NCBI RefSeq assembly: GCF_024055595.1
Contig: NZ_JAMXOF010000001.1
Coordinates: forward strand, 1,426,001 to 1,490,000
DNA from: Mucilaginibacter aurantiaciroseus
GTDB lineage: Bacteria; Bacteroidota; Bacteroidia; Sphingobacteriales; Sphingobacteriaceae
Direction: 5' to 3'
DNA length: 64,000 nt
The notes beneath the pieces were generated by a model. That model made no database searches, was not told the DNA's origin, and worked only from the letters and a program-made list of their open reading frames with translations. Shown here one piece after another: positions 53,162 to 62,401 of this stretch. The position numbers and the translations under genes were made by a program. The first letter of the stretch is position 1; the number at the start of each line of letters is the position of its first letter.

Positions 53162-54152
53162 AGTGCTTTTTGTTGCGCATTACTTTATCCATCGTCCAGG
53201 GGATATCCTCTGTTTTGGCCTCGCTCCTTATGGGGCAATTTGGCATGCTGCAGTAGTGGCAGCAATCCGGCAGGCATGGGTCGGTATGAATAAAAAATTC
53301 GGTCAGGATGCCTGCGTTTTTATTCACCAGTTGTTCTACCAGTTTCACTTCCGCGTGCACCCGGTTAAGGTCGAAATAGTTTGGCAAAGTAAGGTGGCAA
53401 TCTATGTGCAGTTCGTTACCGTATTTTTGAGCGCGCAGGTTGTGAATGTCTATCCATTCTTCGCGGCGTTGTTCGCCTAAAACAGTAACCACATCGCTTA
53501 CGATGCTAAAATCGGTTTCGTCCATTAACCCGGCAACAGAACGGCGAATCAATTTGTAACCGGTAAATAATATATAAAAACCAACAAGGATAGACAGCAC
53601 ACTATCCAGCCATAATATCTTAGTAAAGTAGATCAGCAGCAAGCCTATAACAAGACCGCAACTGGTAACGGTATCTGTTAATAAATGATGCCCGTCTGCT
53701 TCAATAGTAATAGAACGTAACGATTTACCTTTACGGATCATATAATATCCTAACCCGCCGTTGATCGTGCCGGTTACACCTATAATAATGGCACCCAGCA
53801 AAAGATCATGAATAACCTCGGGATAAAATATGCTATAAGTTGATTTCGCGATGATGATGACACCCGCAATACCTATTAAAGCACCCTCTATAAAAACGGA
53901 AAAATATTCGACCTTACCATGGCCGTATGGATGGTTTTCATCGCGCGGTTGCGATGCCAGATAGATGCTGAAGAACGCGAAAGAACTTGCCACTACGTTT
54001 ACAATACTTTCGGCAGCGTCGGTTAGTACAAAGTTGGAATTTGTTAAAAAATACGCGCCAAATTTCATCACCATCAGCACAACACCGGTGATAAGCGACA
54101 TTAAAATTATCCTTTTATGTTCCTTCAAAACCAACCTTTTAAGAGAGGCCAA
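53154..54152 (-). CDS. Cation diffusion facilitator (CDF) transporter with Cys-rich tail
   Basis: A 332-residue CDF protein with six membrane helices (about 14-205) and a cytoplasmic domain with the double-glycine-free HIDCHLTLP turn. GKVEYFSVFIEGALI after the HPYGHG loop and IEADGHHLLTDTVTSCG are family signatures; TM5 has the HxxxD metal pair (HHLLTD). TM2 reads TDAAESIVN, where many members have H/D-xxx-D, so its site may differ (Glu/Asn). The C-terminal tail DPCLPDCCHYCSMPNCP carries five Cys and a His, likely a metal site. The start is uncertain: TTG at 54152 is the only in-frame starter upstream of the conserved LKEHKR, and overlaps a TAAGTTTG box. It leads the bioA operon and may export Zn, Fe or Mn. 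Confidence 0.85.
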   Translation of the reverse strand: MASLKRLVLKEHKRIILMSLITGVVLMVMKFGAYFLTNSNFVLTDAAESIVNVVASSFAFFSIYLASQPRDENHPYGHGKVEYFSVFIEGALIGIAGVIIIAKSTYSIFYPEVIHDLLLGAIIIGVTGTINGGLGYYMIRKGKSLRSITIEADGHHLLTDTVTSCGLVIGLLLIYFTKILWLDSVLSILVGFYILFTGYKLIRRSVAGLMDETDFSIVSDVVTVLGEQRREEWIDIHNLRAQKYGNELHIDCHLTLPNYFDLNRVHAEVKLVEQLVNKNAGILTEFFIHTDPCLPDCCHYCSMPNCPIRSEAKTEDIPWTMDKVMRNKKHYE

Positions 54153-54316
54153 ACTTACGGATTTTTCATCTTGCCGTTCGGTTAAAATTGCAACATGTTT
54201 AGTTTAAAATGGTTCTGACACAGTTTATTTATTACAACACATTTTGCAATTCGCCCATAACTAAACATTTTAGGTATAGTTTATATATATCGCAAAAGGT
54301 GTGTAAACTAATTTTC

Positions 54317-54324
54317 TATATTTG
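54317..54324 (+). promoter_or_regulatory. Candidate -7 box (TATATTTG) of the aminotransferase gene
   Basis: A full TAnnTTTG match 22 nt before the start codon at 54347. No clear -33 element. Confidence 0.4.
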
Positions 54325-54346
54325 CCGCAGTAATAAAAACAACAAT

Positions 54347-55540
54347 ATGAGCGCATTAAGTAACAGGATAAACAACCTGTCAGAATCCCAAACCATTAAG
54401 ATGGCTAAAATGGGCCGCGAATTGGCTGCCAAAGGTGTAGATGTAATAAGCCTTAGCTTTGGAGAGCCCGATTTTCATACCCCCGAGCATATTAAGGAAG
54501 CCGCAAAAACGGCAATGGATAAAAACTTTACTTATTATACACCTGTAGCCGGTTACCCGGACCTGCGCAAGGCCGTGGTTGGTAAGTTAAAGACAGAGAA
54601 CAACCTGGATTATACCGATACGCAAATTGTAGTTTCTACCGGCGCCAAACAAGCCCTTGCCAACACCATATTGTGTTTGGTTAACCCCGGCGAAGAAGTT
54701 ATTATCCCTACCCCTTACTGGGTTTCGTATTCTGAAATTGTAAAGCTTGCCGAAGGCGTAAGCGTTTTTATTGAAACCACAGTTGAAAGCAATTTTAAAA
54801 TTACTGCAGAGCAATTAGAGGCGGCTATTACGCCTAAAACTAAATTGTTCATGTTCTCATCTCCTTGTAACCCTACCGGCAGTGTTTACAGTAAGGATGA
54901 GTTAAAGAGCTTGGCTAAAGTATTTGAAAAATATCCGGAGATTTATATCCTGAGCGACGAGATCTACGAACATATTAACTTTATTGGCGGCCACGAGTCG
55001 ATTGCACAGTTCGCAAGCATTAAAGATCGCGTGGTGATCGTTAACGGATGGTCGAAGGCTTTTGCCATGACCGGCTGGAGGATTGGTTATACCGCCTCAA
55101 ACAGCGAAATTGCTGCCGCATGTGATAAGATCCAGGGCCAGATAACATCAGGTACATGCTCTATCACACAAAAAGCCGGCGTTGCCGCTTACACAGGTGG
55201 TTTAGAAACCGTTCATCAAATGCGCGAGCAGTTCCAGAAACGCCGCGACCTTGTTTATGGTTTGCTAAAAGACATTCCGGGAGTTACTGTGAACTTGCCC
55301 GATGGCGCGTTTTACTTCTTTCCTAACGTTACTTCATTTTTTGGTAAAAGCTTTAACGGCAAAACCATTAACGATGCCGACGAACTGAGCATTTTCTTAT
55401 TAGAAGAAGCACATGTTGCTACCGTAGGTGGTGATTCGTTCGGCGATAAAAAATCTATCCGCATTTCTTACGCCGCTGCCGAAGATAAATTGGTAGAAGC
55501 TGTAAAGAGGATAAGGACAGCGCTGGCTAAATTAGTTTAG
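54347..55540 (+). CDS. Aspartate-type PLP aminotransferase (class I/II)
   Basis: A 397-residue fold-type I aminotransferase. Start at 54347 (MSALSNRINNLSESQTIKMA) is used; the 46 upstream in-frame codons look non-coding and contain a promoter-like box. Landmarks: ISLSFGEPDFHTPEHI, YTPVAGYPDLRKAV, SPCNPTGSVYS, LSDEIYEHINF, and the PLP lysine at Lys237 in GWSKAFAMTGWRIGY. The set is that of the AspAT Ib group (aspB/aatA), which moves the amino group between aspartate or related amino acids and 2-oxoglutarate. Some Ib members also act on prephenate; this cannot be told by eye. Transcribed alone with a strong terminator after it. Confidence 0.93.
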   Translation: MSALSNRINNLSESQTIKMAKMGRELAAKGVDVISLSFGEPDFHTPEHIKEAAKTAMDKNFTYYTPVAGYPDLRKAVVGKLKTENNLDYTDTQIVVSTGAKQALANTILCLVNPGEEVIIPTPYWVSYSEIVKLAEGVSVFIETTVESNFKITAEQLEAAITPKTKLFMFSSPCNPTGSVYSKDELKSLAKVFEKYPEIYILSDEIYEHINFIGGHESIAQFASIKDRVVIVNGWSKAFAMTGWRIGYTASNSEIAAACDKIQGQITSGTCSITQKAGVAAYTGGLETVHQMREQFQKRRDLVYGLLKDIPGVTVNLPDGAFYFFPNVTSFFGKSFNGKTINDADELSIFLLEEAHVATVGGDSFGDKKSIRISYAAAEDKLVEAVKRIRTALAKLV

Positions 55541-55618
55541 TATTCTGAATCGGTTTTTACTTGCCTAAAGAATTTTCAGAATGCTGTAAATTTGAACAAT
55601 CCTGATTCAAACCAAATA

Positions 55619-55654
55619 AAAAAGCCCCTCGCCAAATAGACGAGGGGCTTTTTG
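55619..55654. terminator. Bidirectional terminator
   Basis: The stem AAAAAGCCCCTCG/CGAGGGGCTTTTT gives T-runs on both strands; it separates the converging aminotransferase and outer-membrane barrel genes. Confidence 0.9.
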
Positions 55655-55675
55655 TTAAGTAGAATTTCGGCAATA

Positions 55676-56239
55676 TTATAAACCGAAACCGTAAGCTATA
55701 CGTAAACCAACTGTACCAAAGTTATTACTCTGGCCAGAATAATTCTCGTAACGAACACCTACATCCCATTTTTGAGAAGCGTAACCAATTCCAGGTGACG
55801 CAATTAATTTTGTATTTTTACTTAACCCTTCTGTGTCTTGATTTTTAAGCGCTCCAAAAGTTTTAGTTTCAAAACCCGCACCAACTTCAGCACCAAAATA
55901 AAGATTTTGAGTAAAAAACGCCTTAACACCTAATTTTACAGGTATCATACCATACGAAGCTGTTTTAATATTGGTATTACCAAGTTCTTTACCAAAAAAG
56001 TTGTAGTAACCTGATGTTAAAGTTAAAGCCAAATTATCAGCTAATCCGTATTGTAAACGTGCGGTACCACCTATACCAACATTAGAGATATCATGTAAGT
56101 TACCCGTTGGTAGTAAACCTTCCACACCTAAACCTAATCGCAAGGCACTTTTTGGAGTAGATTGTGCGATAACATTTGTGCCGATAAATAAAGCTGCTGC
56201 TGTAAAAGCAACCGCTATGATTTTTGTCATTTTTTTCAT
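55676..56239 (-). CDS. Small outer-membrane beta-barrel protein (OmpA/PF13505-like)
   Basis: A 187-residue outer-membrane protein. The ATG at 56239 (MKKMTKIIAVAFTAAALFIG) begins a signal peptide with cleavage near VIAQ; an in-frame ATG 72 nt further up is rejected. Strands alternate: LRLGLGVEGLLPTGNL, GIGGTARLQYGLADNLALTL, YFGAEVGAGFETK, WDVGVRYENYSG, and the terminal strand VGLRIAYGFGL. The repeat of glycines and the ending suit an 8-stranded barrel. No peptidoglycan-binding OmpA domain is present. Function unknown, possibly a surface-structural or small pore protein. The upstream region holds a perfect palindrome. Confidence 0.85.
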   Translation of the reverse strand: MKKMTKIIAVAFTAAALFIGTNVIAQSTPKSALRLGLGVEGLLPTGNLHDISNVGIGGTARLQYGLADNLALTLTSGYYNFFGKELGNTNIKTASYGMIPVKLGVKAFFTQNLYFGAEVGAGFETKTFGALKNQDTEGLSKNTKLIASPGIGYASQKWDVGVRYENYSGQSNNFGTVGLRIAYGFGL

Positions 56240-56617
56240 TGTCGTGTTTTTTAGTAATACAATTATTAATTGTGATACACGGCAATAATCAAATACTCTG
56301 CCAATTGGCACAATTTAACGGTTAAATGATTTTTAAGTGACACATAAAAAAACTCCATTATGGCTTGTTTTAAAGCCTTATGTGTTGATAATCAATATAA
56401 TTTTGACTTTTAAACCGCCGTGGTCAAATAATGTTAAAAAAGTTATTTAACATTTGTGAACAACTTTTAAAAGTTTCGGTTATTTGCTAAAAGTTTAGTT
56501 TTTATAGATTTTAGGACGGTTTTTTTTAATGCAAACTGCGGCAGGTGCCAAGATTTGGCATCACAAAATTATTCTATACATAAAAAAAGCCTCCGTTGTA
56601 ACGGAGGCTTTGTAATA
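56240..56617. promoter_or_regulatory. Gap with palindrome and paired stems upstream of the barrel gene
   Basis: 378 bases without a gene. TGCCAATTGGCA at 56299-56310 is an exact 12-bp palindrome, 60 nt upstream of the barrel gene start (minus strand); ACAATTATTAATTGT (56259-56273) is a second inverted repeat. At 56340-56385 an outer stem ACACATAA/TTATGTGT encloses an inner stem GGCTT/AAGCC, making a two-stem fold. The left part probably controls the barrel gene; the right end carries the RND terminator. Confidence 0.45.
56582..56611 (-). terminator. Terminator of the RND efflux operon
   Basis: The stem AAAGCCTCCGT/ACGGAGGCTTT followed on the minus strand by a T-run, 7 nt beyond the RND pump stop. 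Confidence 0.85.
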
Positions 56618-59600
56618 TTATGATTTGGGATCTATCTCAGGATCGGGTTTGTAGTTCTTTTCCATTTCGGCGAGTTTAGCATCGCCGTAAGCGAATTTAG
56701 TAATGATGTAATACAACACCGGCACTATAAAAATAGCCAGCGATGTAGCCATAAACATCCCGCCGAAAACTGTCCAGCCAATGGTCTTTCTTGATTCGGC
56801 ACCGGCACCTGATGCAAATAGCAACGGTAACACACCCAATATAAATGCCATTGATGTCATGATGATCGGCCGTAAACGCAGCCTTACCGCTTCCAGGGTA
56901 GCTTTCTCGAGGTTCATCCCCCTATCCACACGTTCTTTAGCAAACTCTACGATCAGGATGGCATTTTTGGCCGCCAACCCTATCAACGTAATCAAACCAA
57001 TTTGCGCGTAAACGTTATTGGTTAAGCTTGGTTTAAACATCAGGAACAGGATCGCACCAAACGCTCCCAGCGGTACAGCCAACAGTACCGAGAACGGTAC
57101 CGACCAGCTTTCATACAACGCAGCCAAGAACAAGAACACAAAGCCTATCGAAAGGGCAAATATGTAAATGGTTTTTGAACCCGATAACAACTCCTCGCGG
57201 CTTAAGCCCGAAAACTCGTAACCATAACCCTGCGGTAGGGTTTGCGCAGCTACTTCTTTTAAGGCAGTAATAGCATCTCCGCTACTAAAGCCGGGCTTAG
57301 TGCTACCGTTTATCTCCGCAGAGCGAAAAAGGTTGTAATGCGATATTAAGGGGGCATTCTCAATAACCTTGTAACTGGTTAATGTGCTTAATGGCACCAT
57401 TGCACCGGCATCGTTACGTACAAAGTACTGGCCTATGTTTGCAATATTGGTACGATAGTTTGTATCGGCTTGTGCCACCACCCTAAAGTTACGGCCGTAT
57501 ACGGTAAAGTCGTTTATATAAGCACTACCCATGTAGGTTTGAAGGGTAGCATTCACATCGGAGATCTTCACACCTAATTTCTTAGCTTTTTCCCTGTCAA
57601 TAGTTAACTGGTAAGCCGGTGTATGCGCACCAAAGAAAGAAAATGCTTTCGCAATTTCGGGGCGTTTATTAACTGCGGCTACAAACGTGTTCAAAACCTT
57701 TTCAAACTTCTTAATGTCCCCACCTGCCTCTTTTTCCTGTAATATGAACGAGAAACCACCCGTGTTACCTAAACCCGGAATTGCAGGCGGAGAGATAACA
57801 ACTACACTGGCCTCTTTAAACTTAGACAGTTTTTTCTGTATGGTTGCGATAACACCGTTTAACTTGTCTTGATCTTTTGTACGTTCTTCCCACGGTTTCA
57901 GCTGAACAAATATGGTTGCACTGTTGCTTTTTGTTGCAAAGTTAACCGCGTTTAACCCACCTAACGCGGCGTAGTGATTAATAGCATGTACGGTTTTAAG
58001 CGTATCCATCATTTCGTGTAATACTGCTACGGTACGCTCTGTTGATGAACCTTCAGGCAAATCGTAAGTTACGTAGATACGGCCTTCATCCTCCAGCGGT
58101 AAAAAACCCGATGGTTTTTTTCTGAACAGCAATACCGTGCCTATAACAATACATAACAATATAATTACCACAAATTTGGAGTTTTTTATCCCCTTATCTA
58201 CCGCGTTACGGTAGCGGCCGGTAATCCTGTCAAACCACTGGTTAAATTTGTAGAACAGTTTATTTAATCCTGTCGATTTCTCATCAATTTTATGCGGGCG
58301 TAATAATATAGTACACAATGCAGGTGTAAGCGATAAAGCTACAAATGCCGAGATCAATACCGAAATAGCAATAGTGATCGCGAACTGTTGGTACAAACGG
58401 CCAACAATACCAGGCACAAAACCCACCGGTACAAACACCGCCGCAAGGATCAAAGCGATAGCGATAACCGGCGCCGATATATCTTTCATGGCGTGGTGGG
58501 TTGCCTCTTGAGGGCTCATTCCTTTCTCATCCATGTAATGCTGCACGGCCTCTACCACTACAATGGCGTCATCCACCACGATACCAATGGCCAGTACAAA
58601 ACCGAATAGCGTAAGTGTATTAATAGTAAAGCCTAATGGCACAAAGAAGATGAAAGTACCCACTATAGATACCGGGATAGCCAGTACCGGGATAAGCGTT
58701 GTACGCCAGTTTTGCAGGAATAAGAATACCACCACAATTACCAGGAACAAAGCTATAACCAAAGTTTCTATAACCTCTTTAAGAGACACTTTCACCACCG
58801 TAACCGATTCAAACGGAACCACGTAATCAATATCCGCAGGGAACGATTTTTTAAGTTCATTCATGGTAGCGGTTACATTATCAGCAGTTTCGATAGCGTT
58901 ACTACCCGGTGCCTGATATATTAACAGGTAGGATGCCCTTTTACCATCAACAAACGAGTTACCCGCATAATTAAATTTACCAAGTTCTACCCGTGCAATA
59001 TCTTTCAAATGCACTACAGCGCCAGTTTTCGGGATAGTCTTCACCACAACATTCTCAAATTCTGCCTTATCTGTTAAACGGCCTTTAACCAGTACACTGT
59101 ACTCAAAGGTTTGCCCCTTCATTTGCGGTGTTGCACCTACCGTACCGGCAGCTACCTGTGCATTCTGTTCAGCCAAAGCAGCCGTAACATCTGCCGATGT
59201 CATGTTCAGGGCAGCCAGTTTATCAGGCTTAAGCCAAATACGCATACTAAAGTCATCGGCACGTGTAAACACGTCACCCACACCTTTGGTACGCAGTAGC
59301 GCATCCTTTATAAATACGTTGGTATAGTTATCTGTAAAGGTAACACCGTGCGATCCTTTTGGAGAGTACATGGCCACCAGCATCAAAATACTTGGGTTAC
59401 GTTTACGTACTATCATACCCAAGCGCTGTACCTCTTGCGGCAGGGTTGGCAGGGCTATACCTACACGGTTTTGCACATCAAGCGCGGCGTTATTAATATC
59501 GGTACCAACTTCAAAGTTAACGGTCATGCTCATGGCGCCGTTACCTGTGCTGTTACTTTGCAGGTAGGTCATACCGGGGGTACCATTTACCTGCACTTCT

Positions 59601-59797
59601 ACAGGTGTGGCAACGGTTTGCTCAACCGTTAAGGCATCAGCACCGGTATAAGTACCGGTTACCTGCACGGTAGGCGGTGTAATTTCGGGGTATTGCCCTA
59701 TCGGGAGGCTCGACATGGCCAGCAACCCAACGATCAGTATAACCAGTGATATGACTATAGCGGTTACCGGGCGTTTTATAAAAGTATCTGCGATCAT
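56618..59797 (-). CDS. RND multidrug efflux permease (AcrB/HAE1 family)
   Basis: A 1059-residue inner-membrane proton-driven pump. Landmarks: FIKRPVTAIVISLVILIVGL at the start, YTGADALTVEQTVATPVE, the TM4 proton-relay pair Asp409/Asp410 in GIVVDDAIVVVE, TM10 lysine Lys944 in AAKNAILIVEFAKE, and paired porter domains. Length and the two 12-helix-set halves fit AcrB/MexB-like HAE1 pumps, not heavy-metal (HME) pumps, as no metal-binding residues are evident. It exports drugs, bile-like compounds or membrane lipids through an adaptor and TolC. It is the last gene of the TolC - adaptor - pump operon. No TetR/AcrR regulator is adjacent. Confidence 0.96.
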   Translation of the reverse strand: MIADTFIKRPVTAIVISLVILIVGLLAMSSLPIGQYPEITPPTVQVTGTYTGADALTVEQTVATPVEVQVNGTPGMTYLQSNSTGNGAMSMTVNFEVGTDINNAALDVQNRVGIALPTLPQEVQRLGMIVRKRNPSILMLVAMYSPKGSHGVTFTDNYTNVFIKDALLRTKGVGDVFTRADDFSMRIWLKPDKLAALNMTSADVTAALAEQNAQVAAGTVGATPQMKGQTFEYSVLVKGRLTDKAEFENVVVKTIPKTGAVVHLKDIARVELGKFNYAGNSFVDGKRASYLLIYQAPGSNAIETADNVTATMNELKKSFPADIDYVVPFESVTVVKVSLKEVIETLVIALFLVIVVVFLFLQNWRTTLIPVLAIPVSIVGTFIFFVPLGFTINTLTLFGFVLAIGIVVDDAIVVVEAVQHYMDEKGMSPQEATHHAMKDISAPVIAIALILAAVFVPVGFVPGIVGRLYQQFAITIAISVLISAFVALSLTPALCTILLRPHKIDEKSTGLNKLFYKFNQWFDRITGRYRNAVDKGIKNSKFVVIILLCIVIGTVLLFRKKPSGFLPLEDEGRIYVTYDLPEGSSTERTVAVLHEMMDTLKTVHAINHYAALGGLNAVNFATKSNSATIFVQLKPWEERTKDQDKLNGVIATIQKKLSKFKEASVVVISPPAIPGLGNTGGFSFILQEKEAGGDIKKFEKVLNTFVAAVNKRPEIAKAFSFFGAHTPAYQLTIDREKAKKLGVKISDVNATLQTYMGSAYINDFTVYGRNFRVVAQADTNYRTNIANIGQYFVRNDAGAMVPLSTLTSYKVIENAPLISHYNLFRSAEINGSTKPGFSSGDAITALKEVAAQTLPQGYGYEFSGLSREELLSGSKTIYIFALSIGFVFLFLAALYESWSVPFSVLLAVPLGAFGAILFLMFKPSLTNNVYAQIGLITLIGLAAKNAILIVEFAKERVDRGMNLEKATLEAVRLRLRPIIMTSMAFILGVLPLLFASGAGAESRKTIGWTVFGGMFMATSLAIFIVPVLYYIITKFAYGDAKLAEMEKNYKPDPEIDPKS

Positions 59798-59865
59798 TAT
59801 ATATGTCTTTTTCTTAAAATATTCGGGATATGCCCCATTAAGTAGCTATCGTAAAAACGCGTTTA

Positions 59866-60996
59866 TTATTTAGCAGCCGGGGCTCCACTTGCACCAGCCG
59901 GTGGGCCAAGTGTTATTTTACCACCATCGCGTAAGCGCTGGAAACCTTCGGTTATAATTTTATCACCTGGTTTAACGCCGTCCATAATAACCACATTGCT
60001 TTGGATGCGGGGACCCAATTGCACTTTCACCTGCTTCGCGATGGTATCTTGCGACACAAATACAAAAAACTCACCCATTTGCTCGGTAATGGCTTTATAT
60101 GGAATCTGCACGCGGTCGCCCGAATTATCGTTCAACACCTGCAACACACAGCTCATGCCATCCTTCAATTGATCGTCAGCATTAGGGAACTGGATCCGTA
60201 CTTTAATGGTACCTGTTTGGTCGCTAACGCCACGGTCAATAGCGAATACTTTACCCGGTTTATTAAATATAGTACCATCTGCAGTTTGCAATAGAAAGGT
60301 AATATCGGTACTTGCTTTTTGCAATTTGTAAAAGCGGTTTATGTTCTGCTCGTTTATCACCACGTCAACACCAATTGGGTTGCCTGTTGATATCGTGTTT
60401 AATAAGGTAGTACCCGGTGAAACCTGTGCACCTAATTTAACCTGCGAAATACCAATACGGCCCGTAAACGGCGCCCTAATGGTAGCGTAAGAAAGATCGG
60501 TAGCGGCAGACTCAACCCCTGCCTGCGCTACAGCAACCTGGCTGCGGCTGATTTCGTAAGAGGCGGTAGCCTGGTCAACCGTTTGGCGGGCCACGGCGTC
60601 GTTCTTTAACAGCATGTTATAGCGGTCAATATCTTTTTGTGCTTTGCTTAGGTTTGCTTTGGCACTAAGCAGGTTTGCTTTGGCTTGCTCGTAAGCGGCA
60701 ACATATTTACGGCGGTCTATTTCATATAAAGGCTTGCCTTTTTGTACCACGTCACCTTCTTTAAAAAAGATGCCGGTAATAAAACCACCAACCTGGCTGC
60801 GCAGCTCAACAGAGTTAAGTGCGGTAACAGTGCCCTGGTATTTATCATAGTAAATCGCGTCGGCTTTTTTAGCCTCTACAACATTTACAGGTGTAGGCGG
60901 CTGGGCAATGGCGGCATCCTTTGATTTTTTGTCACCGCATGACGATATGGTTATTAATGCGATGGCGGCGATGGTATAGGTATATCTATTTTTCAT
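59866..60996 (-). CDS. RND periplasmic adaptor (membrane fusion) lipoprotein
   Basis: A 376-residue adaptor. It has a lipobox (ITISSCGDKK, Cys20), beta-barrel and lipoyl hairpin segments (RSQVGGFITGIFFKEGDVVQ, GKPLYEIDRRKY), a helical hairpin with ANLLSAKANLSKAQKDI, and a C-terminal barrel with GDRVQIPYKAITEQ. It bridges the pump and the TolC channel in the periplasm. The C-terminus is short and low complexity (GPPAGASGAPAAK). It is between the TolC gene (58 nt upstream) and the pump (68 nt downstream) on the minus strand. Confidence 0.95.
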   Translation of the reverse strand: MKNRYTYTIAAIALITISSCGDKKSKDAAIAQPPTPVNVVEAKKADAIYYDKYQGTVTALNSVELRSQVGGFITGIFFKEGDVVQKGKPLYEIDRRKYVAAYEQAKANLLSAKANLSKAQKDIDRYNMLLKNDAVARQTVDQATASYEISRSQVAVAQAGVESAATDLSYATIRAPFTGRIGISQVKLGAQVSPGTTLLNTISTGNPIGVDVVINEQNINRFYKLQKASTDITFLLQTADGTIFNKPGKVFAIDRGVSDQTGTIKVRIQFPNADDQLKDGMSCVLQVLNDNSGDRVQIPYKAITEQMGEFFVFVSQDTIAKQVKVQLGPRIQSNVVIMDGVKPGDKIITEGFQRLRDGGKITLGPPAGASGAPAAK

Positions 60997-61054
60997 TATA
61001 AGTGTGTGTCGGGTGGTTTCGTGATTATCTTATTAATTTTTGTACGGCTATATA

Positions 61055-62401
61055 TTATTGTATGGTTTCGGGTTGCAACGTACCCAATGATCTTTGTAGA
61101 TCTATCTTACTTGATAACAGCTGGAACAGTGCGTTATAATAGTTTAGCTCGGCTGTGCGGAGGTCTGCCTGTGATACAATTACATCCAAATAGGTTTTTA
61201 TCCCCTCGCGGTATTGCAGGTCAACTACTTTATACACATCCTTGGCTAAGGTTACGTTTTCGTTTAATATCAACCAGTTAGTGTAATTGCTTTTGTAATT
61301 GGCTAATGCCTGTGCATATTCGGTATTGATAGTATTACGGCTGTTGATCAGGTCAAGGTCGCTGCGCTCTACCTGTAAACGCGCTTTGGCTAAATTTTGC
61401 AAACGCTTACCGCCCGTAAAAATCGGGAAGGTCAACGACAGGCCTGCAAATGATGTTGGGTAACCGTTATTATATAGCTTAGAAAAACTGTCGTTAAAAT
61501 AAGCAAGGCTGTAACCTCCGGTGGCTGACAGCGACGGCAGGAAACCCCATTTATAATAAGATATATTTAAGTTAAGCAGGTTTTTTTGGGTTTGCAGCAA
61601 GCGGTACTCTACCCGGTTGGTATAGTTCAACATTTGGTTGGTATCAACAACCGCCTCTGATGTTAAACGAGCCGAATCATAAGCAAGGGCCAGTCCTTTT
61701 TCGGGGTTAAAGCCCATTATTTGTTTTAGCAAAGCGGTTTTACTTTTAATAGCCTCCTGTATTTGCTTTTGCGATGCAAGTGAATTGTTTAAGGCGATGG
61801 TGGCCTGTTTATAATCTGTTTTATCAACCACACCAGCCTGGTAGCGCGAATACGCATCCTTTAAACTACGGCGAAGCCTCACAATATCTTCTTTTATAAT
61901 ATCTAACTGGCGTTGCGATAGCAATACGTCATAAAATGCCTTGCTTACGTAAGATACTACATCTATTTTACTGCTTTCGGTATTTTGTTTATAATATTGC
62001 CTCGAGTATTTAGATGCGCGCGAAGCCTGCAGCACATCATTATTGTAAATAACCTGGCTGGCATTTACGCCTATAGTAGATACATTGTGCACTATGGCAA
62101 AGTTCTGCTGGCCGGTTCCCTGACCTGCTGCAAACTGCGCAGGCCTTTGAATGAAATGCTGAAAAGAGTTGCTGCTGTTTAGCTGTGGTAACCATGCCGA
62201 TAGCGCTATACTTATATCGCGTTCGTTAATTTGTTCATCAATATTGGCTTGTTTTAACTGCGGCTGGTTGCGCAAGGCAAAATCAATACTTTGCTTTAAG
62301 TTAACTACAGCTGTTGTGGTATCGGCTGGAGATTGTGCAAATAATACTACCGGCAAAAAAAGCAGTATATTGGGAATGAATAAGTAACGGATTTTTTTCA
62401 T
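61055..62401 (-). CDS. TolC-family outer-membrane efflux channel
   Basis: A 448-residue TolC-like protein: signal peptide (about 1-22; PVVLFAQ), then two repeated OEP halves made of long helices with turn motifs (LKQSIDFALRNQPQLKQANI, SRYQAGVVDKTDYKQATI, DLQYREGIKTYLDVIVSQAD). The second repeat motif, YREGIKTYLDVI, is typical. It forms the outer-membrane exit for the RND pump. It is the first gene of the operon and divergent from the serine palmitoyltransferase gene across 342 bases. Confidence 0.95.
   Translation of the reverse strand: MKKIRYLFIPNILLFLPVVLFAQSPADTTTAVVNLKQSIDFALRNQPQLKQANIDEQINERDISIALSAWLPQLNSSNSFQHFIQRPAQFAAGQGTGQQNFAIVHNVSTIGVNASQVIYNNDVLQASRASKYSRQYYKQNTESSKIDVVSYVSKAFYDVLLSQRQLDIIKEDIVRLRRSLKDAYSRYQAGVVDKTDYKQATIALNNSLASQKQIQEAIKSKTALLKQIMGFNPEKGLALAYDSARLTSEAVVDTNQMLNYTNRVEYRLLQTQKNLLNLNISYYKWGFLPSLSATGGYSLAYFNDSFSKLYNNGYPTSFAGLSLTFPIFTGGKRLQNLAKARLQVERSDLDLINSRNTINTEYAQALANYKSNYTNWLILNENVTLAKDVYKVVDLQYREGIKTYLDVIVSQADLRTAELNYYNALFQLLSSKIDLQRSLGTLQPETIQ

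Noticed and set aside
54209..54346. Longer N-terminus of the aspartate aminotransferase
   Set aside because: The extra codons are AT-rich, hydrophobic without a signal pattern, and overlap the promoter-like box at 54317.
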